This document shows, in pieces, positions 18,145 to 26,877 of a stretch of 64,000 nt of DNA; position 1 is the first letter of the stretch, and each line of letters opens with the position of its first letter. The stretch is taken from NCBI GenBank assembly GCA_035699085.1, contig DASSBG010000017.1, positions 1 through 64,000 on the forward strand, given 5' to 3'. The notes under the pieces were generated by a model. That model was given only the letters and a program-made list of their open reading frames with translations. It did no database searches and was not told the origin of the DNA. The position numbers were made by a program, and so were the translations under genes. Origin of the DNA: DASSBG01 sp035699085 (lineage in GTDB: Bacteria > Pseudomonadota > Gammaproteobacteria > Xanthomonadales > Rhodanobacteraceae).

Positions 18145-18222
18145 GTCTCACCGCGAGGATGAGACAATACCCGCGCAGCATAGCCCCAAACCGTGACGCG
18201 CGTCTCATTTTTCGCTTGCGCC
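18145..18222. promoter_or_regulatory. Dyad sites, possible activator-binding sites for the downstream sigma-54 promoter
   Basis: A perfect dyad GTCTCA-N9-TGAGAC lies at 18145-18165. A partial copy GTCTCA-N9-TGCGCC lies at 18202-18222, with centres 57 bp apart. They lie about 170 and 115 bp before the predicted start of the downstream sigma-54 promoter, where enhancer-binding proteins commonly bind. A weaker match, GTGGCA-N9-TGAGAC, is at 17990-18010. The protein that would bind is unknown. Confidence 0.45.
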
Positions 18223-18299
18223 TGTCGCAGCCCGGCAATCAGCGACGCAAAACGTCACCTGCTGCGGCGCTGAATGGGCAGACCGGGCCTGGATCACGC

Positions 18300-18316
18300 T
18301 TGGCACGCTTACTGCA
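18300..18316 (+). promoter_or_regulatory. Sigma-54 (-24/-12) promoter of the 63-aa gene
   Basis: TTGGCACG at 18300-18307 and CTGCA at 18312-18316 put GG (18302-18303) and GC (18314-18315) exactly 10 nt apart. The first nine bases are identical to those of the copy at 17842. The predicted start is near 18327, giving a 62-nt leader to the ATG at 18389. Confidence 0.75.
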
Positions 18317-18388
18317 TCACACTTTGCGCCGATACTTGGAGCCGGCCATCCGACCGGCGCCGCGACAGACGAGAGAAGGTGCTGGATC

Positions 18389-18580
18389 ATGGACATTGCC
18401 GCCGTAACCATCAATCCGCTGTTTGTCCGCCACGACCTGATGATCGAGATGGCGCGCCTGGAAATGCAGATCGAGGATATCCGCGATCACGCCTCCGACC
18501 AGCGCCAGGGCATGGAGATTCGCCCGCTGCAGCAGCGCCTGCAGAAGATCAGCCACGTGCTGAGCCGCGTGCCGCTGTAA
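18389..18580 (+). CDS. Small protein of unknown function, 63 aa
   Basis: I do not recognise this 63-aa protein. It starts MDIAAVTINPLFVRHDLM and is rich in Met, Glu, Gln, Arg and Leu. It should be mostly helical (EMARLEMQIEDIRDHA, then LQQRLQKISHVLSR), with no membrane segment or signal peptide. AGAAGG 9 nt before the ATG is a good ribosome site, and the codon choice is GC-rich at third positions, as in the neighbours. It has its own sigma-54 promoter 72 nt upstream and no close partner gene, so it looks like a single regulated unit. The role is open. Confidence 0.7.
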   Translation: MDIAAVTINPLFVRHDLMIEMARLEMQIEDIRDHASDQRQGMEIRPLQQRLQKISHVLSRVPL

Positions 18581-18628
18581 GGCAGCGACCAAACCTGATC
18601 GCCGCGGCCGACGGCCGCCGGCGCAAAC

Positions 18629-18676
18629 AAGGGACGCTCGAACCACCGGCAGTACGGGTGGATCGCAGCGTCCCTT
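18629..18676. repeat. Hairpin with 10-bp outer stem downstream of the 63-aa gene
   Basis: AAGGGACGCT (18629-18638) pairs perfectly with AGCGTCCCTT (18667-18676). A second internal stem CCACC/GGTGG lies inside. It has no T-run, so it may be a REP-like element, an mRNA-stabilising stem or a weak terminator between the convergent 63-aa gene and the lipoprotein gene. Confidence 0.6.
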
Positions 18677-18796
18677 GACGTGTCTGGGCTCGGAAAGCAA
18701 CGTCGTTGCCGTGTGCGGCGCACAGGCGACTGGCGGTCCAGGCCTTGCCAGGAGGCGGCAATGCGGTCCCAAGCCTCAGGCGGGAGCCGTCAGGCT

Positions 18797-19903
18797 TCAG
18801 TCGTCGTCGCCCGAGGAGCCCCACACGCGCCGTGCGCTGCGCTTGTGGCTTGATGGCCGCGGCGCGACGTGCCTGCTGCTGGAGCTGCGGCGCACCGGCG
18901 CGACGACGCTGCTGCGGCTTGGGGCCGGGCGCGCCACGTGCGTTCGGCTGGGCGCCACCGGCCGCGGCATCACCGGCCGCGGCCCCGCTGCCGGGCGCGG
19001 TGCTGGCATGCCGCGCGGCGTGCTGCGGGAGATCGGGCGTGCCGCTGGGCGCGGCAGCGCCTGCAGCGGTTCGCGGCGCACCGGCTGGACGCGCGTTGGC
19101 GCCGTGCGCAACGGTCGGCGATGGACCGGCTGCACCGGCAGGTGACGTTGCGGCCGCGCCATGCGCTCCGGCCGCCGCGCCGGCGATGGGTCGCGTACCG
19201 GTGGCAGGACGTCGGCGCGTGGTGCCGGGTCGCTGCGCCCGGGTTGGCCGTGCGTTCGCGTGATGGCGCGCAGCACGCTGCGCCGCGACAAGCTGGTCTG
19301 GCGCATCGGGTTGTGGTTGGCGCCGCTCCACATGCGGATGCCCTGGTCGGCGCCCGAGCGTTCGCCCCTCAGGCGTGCCTGGCGCACCTGCTCCGCACGC
19401 ACGGCAGCGAGGTCACGGCGGTTGCGCCGCTGGTGCGAACGCCGTGCATCCGAGTAGAAGTAGAAGGGCACGTAACTGATACCGCCCCACAAGCTGCCAT
19501 GCCAGCCGGGCAGGCCGAATGCGTACGGGTCCGGCCAGAACGGCCCGAACGAGGCGAACCAGCCGCCAAAGTGGCTGCCGAAATACAGACTGGTCAGCGG
19601 CCACGGAAAGCCGCCCCAGCCGGGGCCGTAGGCCCAGCCGTAGCTGCCGTAGCCGTAGTCGTCCCAGTCGGGGCCGTAGCCGTAACCGTAACCGTAGTCG
19701 TCGTAGGCATACCCGTAGGCATACCCATCGTCATACCCGTCGCCGTAATAACCCTCGTCGACAACCACGCCCAGTCCGGCGTCGTTCTGGTCGCCGTAGT
19801 AGTAGCCGGCGCCGTCGTCGTAGCCGTAGTAGCGCGTGGTCATGCAGCCGCCGAGCATCAGCAGGGCAAGCACCAGCGCCAGGGTGCGCAGGAATGGGGA
19901 CAT
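18797..19903 (-). CDS. YG-rich lipoprotein with basic C-terminal half
   Basis: A 368-aa protein of unknown function. The signal peptide ends in the lipobox LGGC (Cys20). Residues ~25-95 are repeats of Tyr, Gly and Asp (YGYGYG, DDYGYG), and ~95-155 are aromatic and Gly-rich (GGFPWPLTSLYFGSHFGGWF). From ~160 the chain turns strongly basic and Pro/Arg/Ser-rich to the end (SSGDDD). The first part resembles low-complexity surface lipoproteins. The basic tail has composition unlike the neighbours. The reading frame is open throughout, and the start is supported by a GGAGC ribosome site upstream. The long basic tail could also come from an old frameshift. Confidence 0.6.
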   Translation of the reverse strand: MSPFLRTLALVLALLMLGGCMTTRYYGYDDGAGYYYGDQNDAGLGVVVDEGYYGDGYDDGYAYGYAYDDYGYGYGYGPDWDDYGYGSYGWAYGPGWGGFPWPLTSLYFGSHFGGWFASFGPFWPDPYAFGLPGWHGSLWGGISYVPFYFYSDARRSHQRRNRRDLAAVRAEQVRQARLRGERSGADQGIRMWSGANHNPMRQTSLSRRSVLRAITRTHGQPGRSDPAPRADVLPPVRDPSPARRPERMARPQRHLPVQPVHRRPLRTAPTRVQPVRREPLQALPRPAARPISRSTPRGMPAPRPAAGPRPVMPRPVAPSRTHVARPAPSRSSVVAPVRRSSSSRHVAPRPSSHKRSARRVWGSSGDDD

Positions 19904-19963
19904 CGAGGTGGCTCCTTCTTTTGCGGGCGGCAGGACGACAAGGCTCGCCGGCGTCCGGACTAC

Positions 19964-22603
19964 CTATTCCAACGTGCGTTGAACGATTTCGTTGACGCCG
20001 CGGGAGTTTTCGGGCCGTGCGGCCAGCTCCGCCAACGCTTCGCGGGCCAGCGCCCGGCGGCCCGGCTCGAGCCGCTTCCAGGCGTTGAAGCAAGTGGCGA
20101 TGCGCGCCGCCGTCTGCGGGTTCAGCGCATCCAGCGCGGTCAGTTGCCGGGCCACGAAACGATAGCCGGCGCCATCGGCGCGATGAAAGCCGAGCGGGTT
20201 GGCATGGGCAAAACTGCCCAGCAACGACTGCACGCGGTTGGGGTTGCGCAGCTCGAAAGCCGGGTCCTCCATCAAGGCCTCGACCTGCTCCAGCGCCGCC
20301 GCCGCCGGTCGCGTGGCCTGCACTGCGAACCACTTGTCCAGCGCCAGCATGTTCACGTTGTAGCTGTGGCGATAGTCGGCCAGTGCCTGCTGCGCCTGCG
20401 GCGCATCGAAATGGACCAGCAGGGCCAAGGCCGCCAGCTGGTCGCTCATGCTGCTCGCGGCCTTGAACTGCGCCGCGGCCAGGCCAAAGGCTTGCTCGCC
20501 ATCGGCGTGGGCGAGCAGCCCCAGCAGGCTGCGCTTGAGCCGCCGGCGGCCGCGCGCGGCCGGGTGGAATTCGCCAAGTTCGGCTTCCTGCAGGGCCTGG
20601 TAGCGGCTTGCCAACGCCTGTGCGCCGATGCGCAAGGCCAGGGCCTGCAGCAGGCTGGTGCGGGCGGCGTGGACGGCAGGCGGGTCGAGCACCTCCAGCG
20701 TTGCCCCCAGCTCGACCGCGTCCGGCACGGCCAGCAACTCGGCGAGCAGCGCCGGATCGGTGTCTCCAGACTCGTCGCAGACGGCGGCCAAGGTGTCGCA
20801 CCAGACGGTCAGCGCCCGGTTGTCCGTAGCGCCGGCCATGGCTGCCGCGAAGGCCCGCTGTGCCAGCCGCTGGCTGGCCTGCCAGCGATTGAAGCCATCC
20901 GGTTCGTGGCGCAGCAGCACGCCCAGATCGGCGTCCGCGTCATCGAACTCGAGGATCACCGGCGCCGAAAACCCGCGCAGCAGCGAAAGCACCGGTCGCT
21001 CCGCCACGCCAAGCAGCACCACGTCCTGCCGCGCCGCACGCAACTCGACCACGCCGTCACCATTGCGCGGCCGCGCCTCGCCCTCGACATGCAGCGGCAG
21101 CCTGCCCCCGGCCGGCGTGAACAGTGCCATGTCGATCGGTATGGGCAGCGGCGCCTTGTCCGGCTGCCCCGGCGTCGGCGGCGTGTGCTGGCTGAGCTGC
21201 AGCGTCAGCCGCTGGCTGGCGGCGTCGTGCTCGGCATGCACGCGTACCCGGGGCGTGCCGGCCTGGCCGTACCAGGCGAGGTAGGCGCCAAGGTCCAGCT
21301 CATTGGCGTCACCCAGCGCGCGAACGAAATCCTCGATCGTCACCGCCTGGCCATCGTGGCGGCTGAAGTAGAGGTCGGTACCTCGGCGGAAGGCGGCCGG
21401 GCCCAGCCGCCGCGCCAGCATCCGCACCACTTCGGCGCCTTTTTCGTAGACGGTGGAGGTGTAGAAGTTGTTGATCTCGCGGTAGGCGTCGGGGCGAACC
21501 GGGTGCGCCAGCGGGCCGGCGTCCTCGCTGAACTGCGCGCGGCGCAGGCGGCGCACGTCTTCGATGCGCTGCAAGGCGGGCGAGTCCATGGCCGCGGCGA
21601 AGCTCTGCTCGCGAAACACCGTGAAGCCTTCCTTCAGCGACAGCTGGAACCAGTCGCGGCAGGTCACGCGGTTGCCGCTCCAGTTGTGGAAGTACTCGTG
21701 GCCGATCACCGACTCCACACGGTGGAAGTCCTCGTCGGTGCTGCTGTCCGGGTCCGCCAGCAGGTATTTGGCATTGAAGATGTTGAGACCCTTGTTCTCC
21801 ATCGCCCCCATGTTGAAGGCGTCGGTGGCGACCACGTGGAAGACATCCAGGTCGTAGCAGCGGCCGTAGGTCTGCTCGTCCCAGCGCATCGCCCGCAGCA
21901 GCGCCTCGAAGGCGTATTGGCAGCGCGCGATCGCCTCCGGCTCCGCCCACAGCTTGACCGCCACGGAGCGGCCTTCCGCGGTGACGAAGTCGCGGTCGAT
22001 GTGATGCAGGTCGCCGGCGACCAGCGCAAACAGGTAGCTCGGGCGCGGCCAGGGGTCGACGAAGCGCGCCCAGTGCCGGCCGTCGTCGGCCTCGCCGTGG
22101 CCGTCGGGGTTGCCGCCGGCCAGCAGCACCGGGAACCGGGCACGGTCGGCGCGCAGCGTGACCGTATAGCGGCTGAGCACGTCGGGATGATCGGGGAAGA
22201 AGGTGATGTGGCGGAAGCCCTCGGCCTCGCACTGCGTCAGCAGGAAACCGGTGTCGGCCGAGCCCGCAAGGTAGAGGCCTTCCAGGGCGGTGTTGGCGCG
22301 CGGGTGGATGCGCACACGCGTCTCCAGCACGCTGCCGTCGCGGGCGCCGTTGACGGTCAGGCCGGTGGCATCGAGCTGGTATTGCGAGCTGTCGAGCGTG
22401 GTGCCGTCGAGCTTCAGCTCCAGCAGTTCCAGGCCCTCGCCGTCGAGCCGCAGCGGCTCGTCGCCGCCGGCGGCGCGCTCCAGCTGCAGCGTGGCCGCGA
22501 CCTCGGCGCTGTCGACGCCGAGGTCGAACACCAGCTCGATGCGCGGAACCAGCCAGCGGGGCGGTCGGTAGTCGCTGCGCTTGGTGATGGCTTCGTCGTT
22601 CAT
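19964..22603 (-). CDS. pepN: Aminopeptidase N
   Basis: An 879-aa M1 family zinc aminopeptidase that removes N-terminal residues from peptides in the cytoplasm. It has the exopeptidase motif GAMEN (266-270) and the zinc motif HEYFH (302-306), with the third ligand Glu downstream in SLKEGFTVFREQ. Length and the C-terminal helical ERAP-like region fit the gammaproteobacterial PepN family. The start ATG gives MNDEAITKRSDYRPP, close to the family N-terminus. It is separate from the YG-rich lipoprotein gene, 60 nt away. Confidence 0.96.
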   Translation of the reverse strand: MNDEAITKRSDYRPPRWLVPRIELVFDLGVDSAEVAATLQLERAAGGDEPLRLDGEGLELLELKLDGTTLDSSQYQLDATGLTVNGARDGSVLETRVRIHPRANTALEGLYLAGSADTGFLLTQCEAEGFRHITFFPDHPDVLSRYTVTLRADRARFPVLLAGGNPDGHGEADDGRHWARFVDPWPRPSYLFALVAGDLHHIDRDFVTAEGRSVAVKLWAEPEAIARCQYAFEALLRAMRWDEQTYGRCYDLDVFHVVATDAFNMGAMENKGLNIFNAKYLLADPDSSTDEDFHRVESVIGHEYFHNWSGNRVTCRDWFQLSLKEGFTVFREQSFAAAMDSPALQRIEDVRRLRRAQFSEDAGPLAHPVRPDAYREINNFYTSTVYEKGAEVVRMLARRLGPAAFRRGTDLYFSRHDGQAVTIEDFVRALGDANELDLGAYLAWYGQAGTPRVRVHAEHDAASQRLTLQLSQHTPPTPGQPDKAPLPIPIDMALFTPAGGRLPLHVEGEARPRNGDGVVELRAARQDVVLLGVAERPVLSLLRGFSAPVILEFDDADADLGVLLRHEPDGFNRWQASQRLAQRAFAAAMAGATDNRALTVWCDTLAAVCDESGDTDPALLAELLAVPDAVELGATLEVLDPPAVHAARTSLLQALALRIGAQALASRYQALQEAELGEFHPAARGRRRLKRSLLGLLAHADGEQAFGLAAAQFKAASSMSDQLAALALLVHFDAPQAQQALADYRHSYNVNMLALDKWFAVQATRPAAAALEQVEALMEDPAFELRNPNRVQSLLGSFAHANPLGFHRADGAGYRFVARQLTALDALNPQTAARIATCFNAWKRLEPGRRALAREALAELAARPENSRGVNEIVQRTLE

Positions 22604-22727
22604 GGATATCCGCGCGGGGTGAAACCCACTACGCTACTCGTTCCGGCCGCCGAACGCATCCCCGCAGCATGAACTCGTTCCGGTTTTTCCCTCGCCGACC
22701 TCGGCAGCGCCGCCGCGTGGAAGGCGC

Positions 22728-23690
22728 ATGAGCGTGCCGGCGCCCGATCTTGCGGCGATCCGCGCCGCCGCCGTGCGCATCAAGCCATGGGCGCGTGTGA
22801 CGCCGCTGCTGCACTGGGACGCGCTCGACGCGGAGCTGGGTGCGACGCTGCTGTTCAAGCCCGAGCAGCTGCAGCGCAGCGGCGCCTTCAAGTTCCGCGG
22901 CGCCTGCAACGCGGTCTTCTCGCTTGACGAGGCGCAGGCGCGGCGCGGCGTGGTGACGCATTCGTCCGGCAACCACGGCGGCGCGCTGGCGCGGGCGGCG
23001 CAGTTGCGCGGCATCCCGGCCAACGTGGTGGTCCCCGAGGGCGCGACGCAGGCCAAGCTTGAGGCGATCGTGGCCTGCGGTGCGCGCATTACCCGCTGCG
23101 CGCCAACCCAGGCTGCGCGCGAGGAAGCCGCCGAAGCGCTGCGCCAGCGGACCGGCGCGACGCTGGTCCACCCCTACACCGATCCCGCCGTGATGGCCGG
23201 GCAGGGCACGGTGGCGCTGGAGTTGCTGGAGCAGAGCGGCGGCGTGGATACGCTGCTGGTTCCGGTCGGCGGCGGCGGCCTGGCCAGCGGCTGCGCCATC
23301 GCCGGCCACGGCATCAATCCGCGCCTGCGGCTGTTCGCCGCCGAGCCGGCCGGTGCGGCCGATGCGCTGGCCTCGCTGCGGGCCGGCCATCACGTCACCG
23401 ACATCCGCCCCGACACCATCTGCGACGGCCTGCGCGCCACCATCGGCGAGGTGAATTTCGACTGCCTGCGTCAGCACCAGGTCGAGGTGCTGGCGGTGGA
23501 CGACAACGAGACGCTGGCGGCAATGCGCCGCGTGGCGCGCGAACTGAAGCAAGTGATCGAGCCGTCCTCGGCCACCGTCGTTGCGGCGCTGCTGCGCCAC
23601 CGCCAGCGCTTCGCCGGCCAGCGGGTCGGCGTCGTCCTCAGCGGCGGCAACGTCGACCTCGCGGCCTGGGCGGCGCTCGTCGCTGGCTGA
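22728..23690 (+). CDS. PLP-dependent threonine/serine dehydratase
   Basis: A 320-aa fold-type II PLP enzyme. The PLP lysine is K55 in SGAFKFRGA, the substrate loop SSGNHG is at 79-84, and the phosphate-binding glycine loop GGGGLASG is at 181-188. It lacks a C-terminal ACT-like regulatory domain. It is therefore either a short catabolic threonine/serine ammonia-lyase or a serine racemase-like enzyme, and the sequence alone does not decide. The ATG at 22728 starts MSVPAPDLAA. It stands alone, divergent from pepN and convergent with putA. Confidence 0.85.
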   Translation: MSVPAPDLAAIRAAAVRIKPWARVTPLLHWDALDAELGATLLFKPEQLQRSGAFKFRGACNAVFSLDEAQARRGVVTHSSGNHGGALARAAQLRGIPANVVVPEGATQAKLEAIVACGARITRCAPTQAAREEAAEALRQRTGATLVHPYTDPAVMAGQGTVALELLEQSGGVDTLLVPVGGGGLASGCAIAGHGINPRLRLFAAEPAGAADALASLRAGHHVTDIRPDTICDGLRATIGEVNFDCLRQHQVEVLAVDDNETLAAMRRVARELKQVIEPSSATVVAALLRHRQRFAGQRVGVVLSGGNVDLAAWAALVAG

Positions 23691-23733
23691 GCCACGCTGC
23701 CTGCCCCGCGCGCGAGGCGGCGACGCACGCAAC

Positions 23734-26700
23734 TCAGACGTCGAGGGTCAGCAGCGTGGCGTTGCCGCCCGCGGCGGTGGTGTTGATGGTGAGCGTGCGC
23801 TCGGTGGCGAAGCGCAGCAGGTAGTGCGGGCCGCCGGCCTTCGGCCCGGTGCCGGACAGGCCCTCGCCGCCGAACGGCTGCACGCCGACGACCGCGCCGA
23901 CCTGGTTGCGGTTGACGTAGCAGTTGCCCACCCGGACCCGCCGGGTGATGTATTCCACCGTGGTGTCGACGCGGCTGTGGATGCCCAAGGTGAGGCCGAA
24001 GCCGGTGGCGTTGATCGCCTCCAGCACCGAGTCCAGCTCGCTCTCGCGGTAGCGGATCACGCGCAGCACCGGGCCGAACACCTCGCGGTCCAGGGTCTTG
24101 AGCGAGTCGATCTCGTAGGCGCGCGGGGCGAAGAAGCTGCCGTGCGCGCACTCCGGCGGCAGTTCGACCGCCTTGATGGTGCGGGCCTCGGCATCCATGC
24201 GCGCCGCGTGGGCCTGCAGCACCTCCAGTGCGTCGCGGTCGATCACCGGGCCGACGTCGGTGGAGAGCTGGCCGGGGTCGCCGATCTTCAACTCGTCCAT
24301 GGCGCCGGCCAGCATGGTGATGACCTTGTCGGCGATGTCCTCCTGCACGAACAGCACGCGCGCCGCCGAGCAGCGCTGGCCGGCCGAGTCGAAGGCCGAG
24401 GTGGTGACGTCGCGGATGAGCTGTTCGGGCAGCGCCGAGGAGTCGGCAATCAGCGCGTTCTGGCCGCCGGTTTCGGCGATCAGGCGGGCGATCGGCGCGT
24501 TGCGCGCGGCCAGCGTGCGGTTGATGATCCAGGCGGTCTCGGTCGAGCCGGTGAAGCAGACGCCGGCCACCTCGTTGCGCGGCAGCAGCAGCTCGCCGGC
24601 GACGCGGCCGGTGCAGGGCACGAACTGCAGCACCTCGGGCGGCACGCCGGCGGCGTGCATGAGCTGGACCACCGCGTGGCCGACCAGCGTCGTCTGCTCG
24701 GCCGGCTTGGCGATCACGGTATTGCCGGCGGCCAGCGCCGCGGCCACCTGGCCGGTGAAGATCGCCAGCGGGAAGTTCCACGGGCTGATGCAGACAAACA
24801 CGCCGCGGCCGTGCAGCGCCAGCGCATTGGTTTCGCCGGTGGGGCCGGGCAGCTCCTCCGGCTGGCCGAACAGCTTGCGCGCCATCATCGCGTAGTAGCG
24901 GCACATGTCGGCCGCCTCGCGCACCTCGCCGATGGCCGCGGGAATCGTCTTGCCGGCCTCGCGCACGCACAGCGCGATGAACTCGCCGCGGCGTGCCTCG
25001 ATCTGGTCGGCAATCTTCTCCAGCAGGTCGGCGCGTTGGCCGGCGGGCGTCGCGTCCCAGCCCGGCTGGGCGGCCTGGGCCTGGACCAGCGCGCGGTCGA
25101 TGGTGGCGGCATCGGCTCCGACCACCTGGCCGATCACGCGCCGCAGGTCGGACGGGTCGGTCGCCGGGCGCGGCGCCTCGGCGCTCTGCGCGCCCGGCAC
25201 CAGCGGTGCGGCGTTCCAGGGACCGCGGTGTGCGTTGACCTCCTCGGCCAGCGCGCGCAGCTCATCGTTGTTGGCCAGGTTGACGCCCATGGAGTTCTTC
25301 CGTTGCGGCCCGAACAGGTCGATCGGCAGGGGAATGCGCGGATGGCTCACGGAGTCGAATCCGCGCACGGTGGTGCAGGGGTCGGCGACCAGGTCCGCCA
25401 CCGGGATGTCCGGGTCCACCACCTGGTTGACGAAGGAGGTATTGGCGCCGTTCTCCAGCAGCCGCCGTACCAGGTACGGTAGCAGTTCCTCGTGGCTGCC
25501 GACCGGCGCGTAGACGCGGCAGGGCACGCCCAGGTGTTCCGGGCCGATGACTTCCGCGTACAGCTCCGCGCCCATGCCGTGCAGGCGCTGGAATTCGTAG
25601 CGCCGGCCGCGCGCCAGGTGATGCACGGCGGCGATGGTATGCGCGTTGTGCGTCGCGAACTGCGGGTAGATGGCGTCGGCGCCGGCGTCCAGCAGGCGCC
25701 GCGCGCAGGAGAGGTAGGAGACGTCGGTGTTGGGCTTGCGCGTGAACACCGGGTAGCCGGCCAGGCCCTGCTCCTGCGCGCGCTTGATCTCGGTGTCCCA
25801 GTAGGCGCCCTTGACCAGGCGGATGCTCCAGCGCCGGCCGTGGCGCCGCGCCGTCTCGGCCAGCCAGTCGATGATGAAGGGCGCGCGCTTCTGGTAGGCC
25901 TGCACCACCAGACCGAAGCCGTTCCAGCCGTCCAGCGACGGGTGCGCGAACACCTCGGCGCAGATGTCCAGCGACAGCTCCATGCGGTCGGCTTCCTCGG
26001 CGTCGATGGTCATGCCGATGCCGTTGGCCTTGGCCAGCTGCGCCAGCTCCAGCACCCGCGGCGTCAGTTCGGCCTGCACGCGCTGGCGCTGGATCGGCTC
26101 GTAGCGCGGGAACAGGGCCGACAGCTTCACCGAAATCGACGGCGCGTCGCGCACGTCGTCCCAGGGCCCGCGTTGGCCGAGTGCCCTGATGGCGCTGCGG
26201 TAGGCCTCGAGATAGCGCGCCGCGTCGGGCGCGGTCATCGCCGCCTCGCCGAGCATGTCGTAGGAGTAGCGGTAGTTGCGGTTGTCGCCCTTCTGCGCGC
26301 GCTCCAGCGCCGCCTCGATGCTGCGGCCCATCACGAACTGGCGGCCCATGATGCGCATTGCCTGGCGCACGGCCAGGCGCACCATCGGCTCGCCACCGCG
26401 GGCCAGCAGGCGGCTCCACACGCCCTCGGCATCGGCACTGCGCAGTGCGCTGATCTTGCCGGTCAGCAGAAGTCCCCAGGTGGAGGCGTTGACCAGCAGC
26501 GAATGGCTGGCGCCGAGGTGGCGGCGCCAGTCGGCGTGGCCGAGCTTGTCGGCGATCAACTTGTCCGCGGTGGCGCCATCGGGCACCCGCAGCAACGCCT
26601 CGGCCACGCACATCAGCAGCACGCCTTCCTCGCTGCCGAGGTCGTACTGGCGCATGAAGGCGTCGACGGCGTCCTGGTCGTCGGCCTTGGCGCGCACCGC

Positions 26701-26877
26701 CTCGACCAGCGCGGCCGCACCGGCGACGATCTGCGCACGCTCGTCCGCGGGCAGCTCGGCTTGTGCCAGCAGCGCCTCGACGGCCTCCGCCTCGGGCTGC
26801 GACCAGGCCGCGGTGATACGCTCGCGTGCGCTGTCGGCCGGCGCTGCGGCGACATCTTGAAGCAGGAGATCGGTCAC
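23734..26877 (-). CDS. putA: Bifunctional proline dehydrogenase / L-glutamate gamma-semialdehyde dehydrogenase
   Basis: A 1047-aa enzyme that oxidises proline to glutamate at the membrane. The FAD proline dehydrogenase barrel covers about residues 130-440 (for example IRLVKGAYWDTEIKRAQEQG). The NAD aldehyde dehydrogenase covers about 510-990, with the catalytic Cys near 836 in AGQRCSA. No N-terminal ribbon-helix-helix DNA-binding domain is visible. This is therefore the short, non-regulatory form of PutA. The start is a GTG giving VTDLLLQDV, with no ATG in-frame until far upstream. Its regulator must lie elsewhere. Confidence 0.95.
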   Translation of the reverse strand: MTDLLLQDVAAAPADSARERITAAWSQPEAEAVEALLAQAELPADERAQIVAGAAALVEAVRAKADDQDAVDAFMRQYDLGSEEGVLLMCVAEALLRVPDGATADKLIADKLGHADWRRHLGASHSLLVNASTWGLLLTGKISALRSADAEGVWSRLLARGGEPMVRLAVRQAMRIMGRQFVMGRSIEAALERAQKGDNRNYRYSYDMLGEAAMTAPDAARYLEAYRSAIRALGQRGPWDDVRDAPSISVKLSALFPRYEPIQRQRVQAELTPRVLELAQLAKANGIGMTIDAEEADRMELSLDICAEVFAHPSLDGWNGFGLVVQAYQKRAPFIIDWLAETARRHGRRWSIRLVKGAYWDTEIKRAQEQGLAGYPVFTRKPNTDVSYLSCARRLLDAGADAIYPQFATHNAHTIAAVHHLARGRRYEFQRLHGMGAELYAEVIGPEHLGVPCRVYAPVGSHEELLPYLVRRLLENGANTSFVNQVVDPDIPVADLVADPCTTVRGFDSVSHPRIPLPIDLFGPQRKNSMGVNLANNDELRALAEEVNAHRGPWNAAPLVPGAQSAEAPRPATDPSDLRRVIGQVVGADAATIDRALVQAQAAQPGWDATPAGQRADLLEKIADQIEARRGEFIALCVREAGKTIPAAIGEVREAADMCRYYAMMARKLFGQPEELPGPTGETNALALHGRGVFVCISPWNFPLAIFTGQVAAALAAGNTVIAKPAEQTTLVGHAVVQLMHAAGVPPEVLQFVPCTGRVAGELLLPRNEVAGVCFTGSTETAWIINRTLAARNAPIARLIAETGGQNALIADSSALPEQLIRDVTTSAFDSAGQRCSAARVLFVQEDIADKVITMLAGAMDELKIGDPGQLSTDVGPVIDRDALEVLQAHAARMDAEARTIKAVELPPECAHGSFFAPRAYEIDSLKTLDREVFGPVLRVIRYRESELDSVLEAINATGFGLTLGIHSRVDTTVEYITRRVRVGNCYVNRNQVGAVVGVQPFGGEGLSGTGPKAGGPHYLLRFATERTLTINTTAAGGNATLLTLDV

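Noticed and set aside
18869..22672. Very long plus-strand open frame opposite pepN
   Set aside because: It is the high-GC antisense shadow of pepN, which has intact catalytic motifs and normal length. The antisense product has no recognisable domain.
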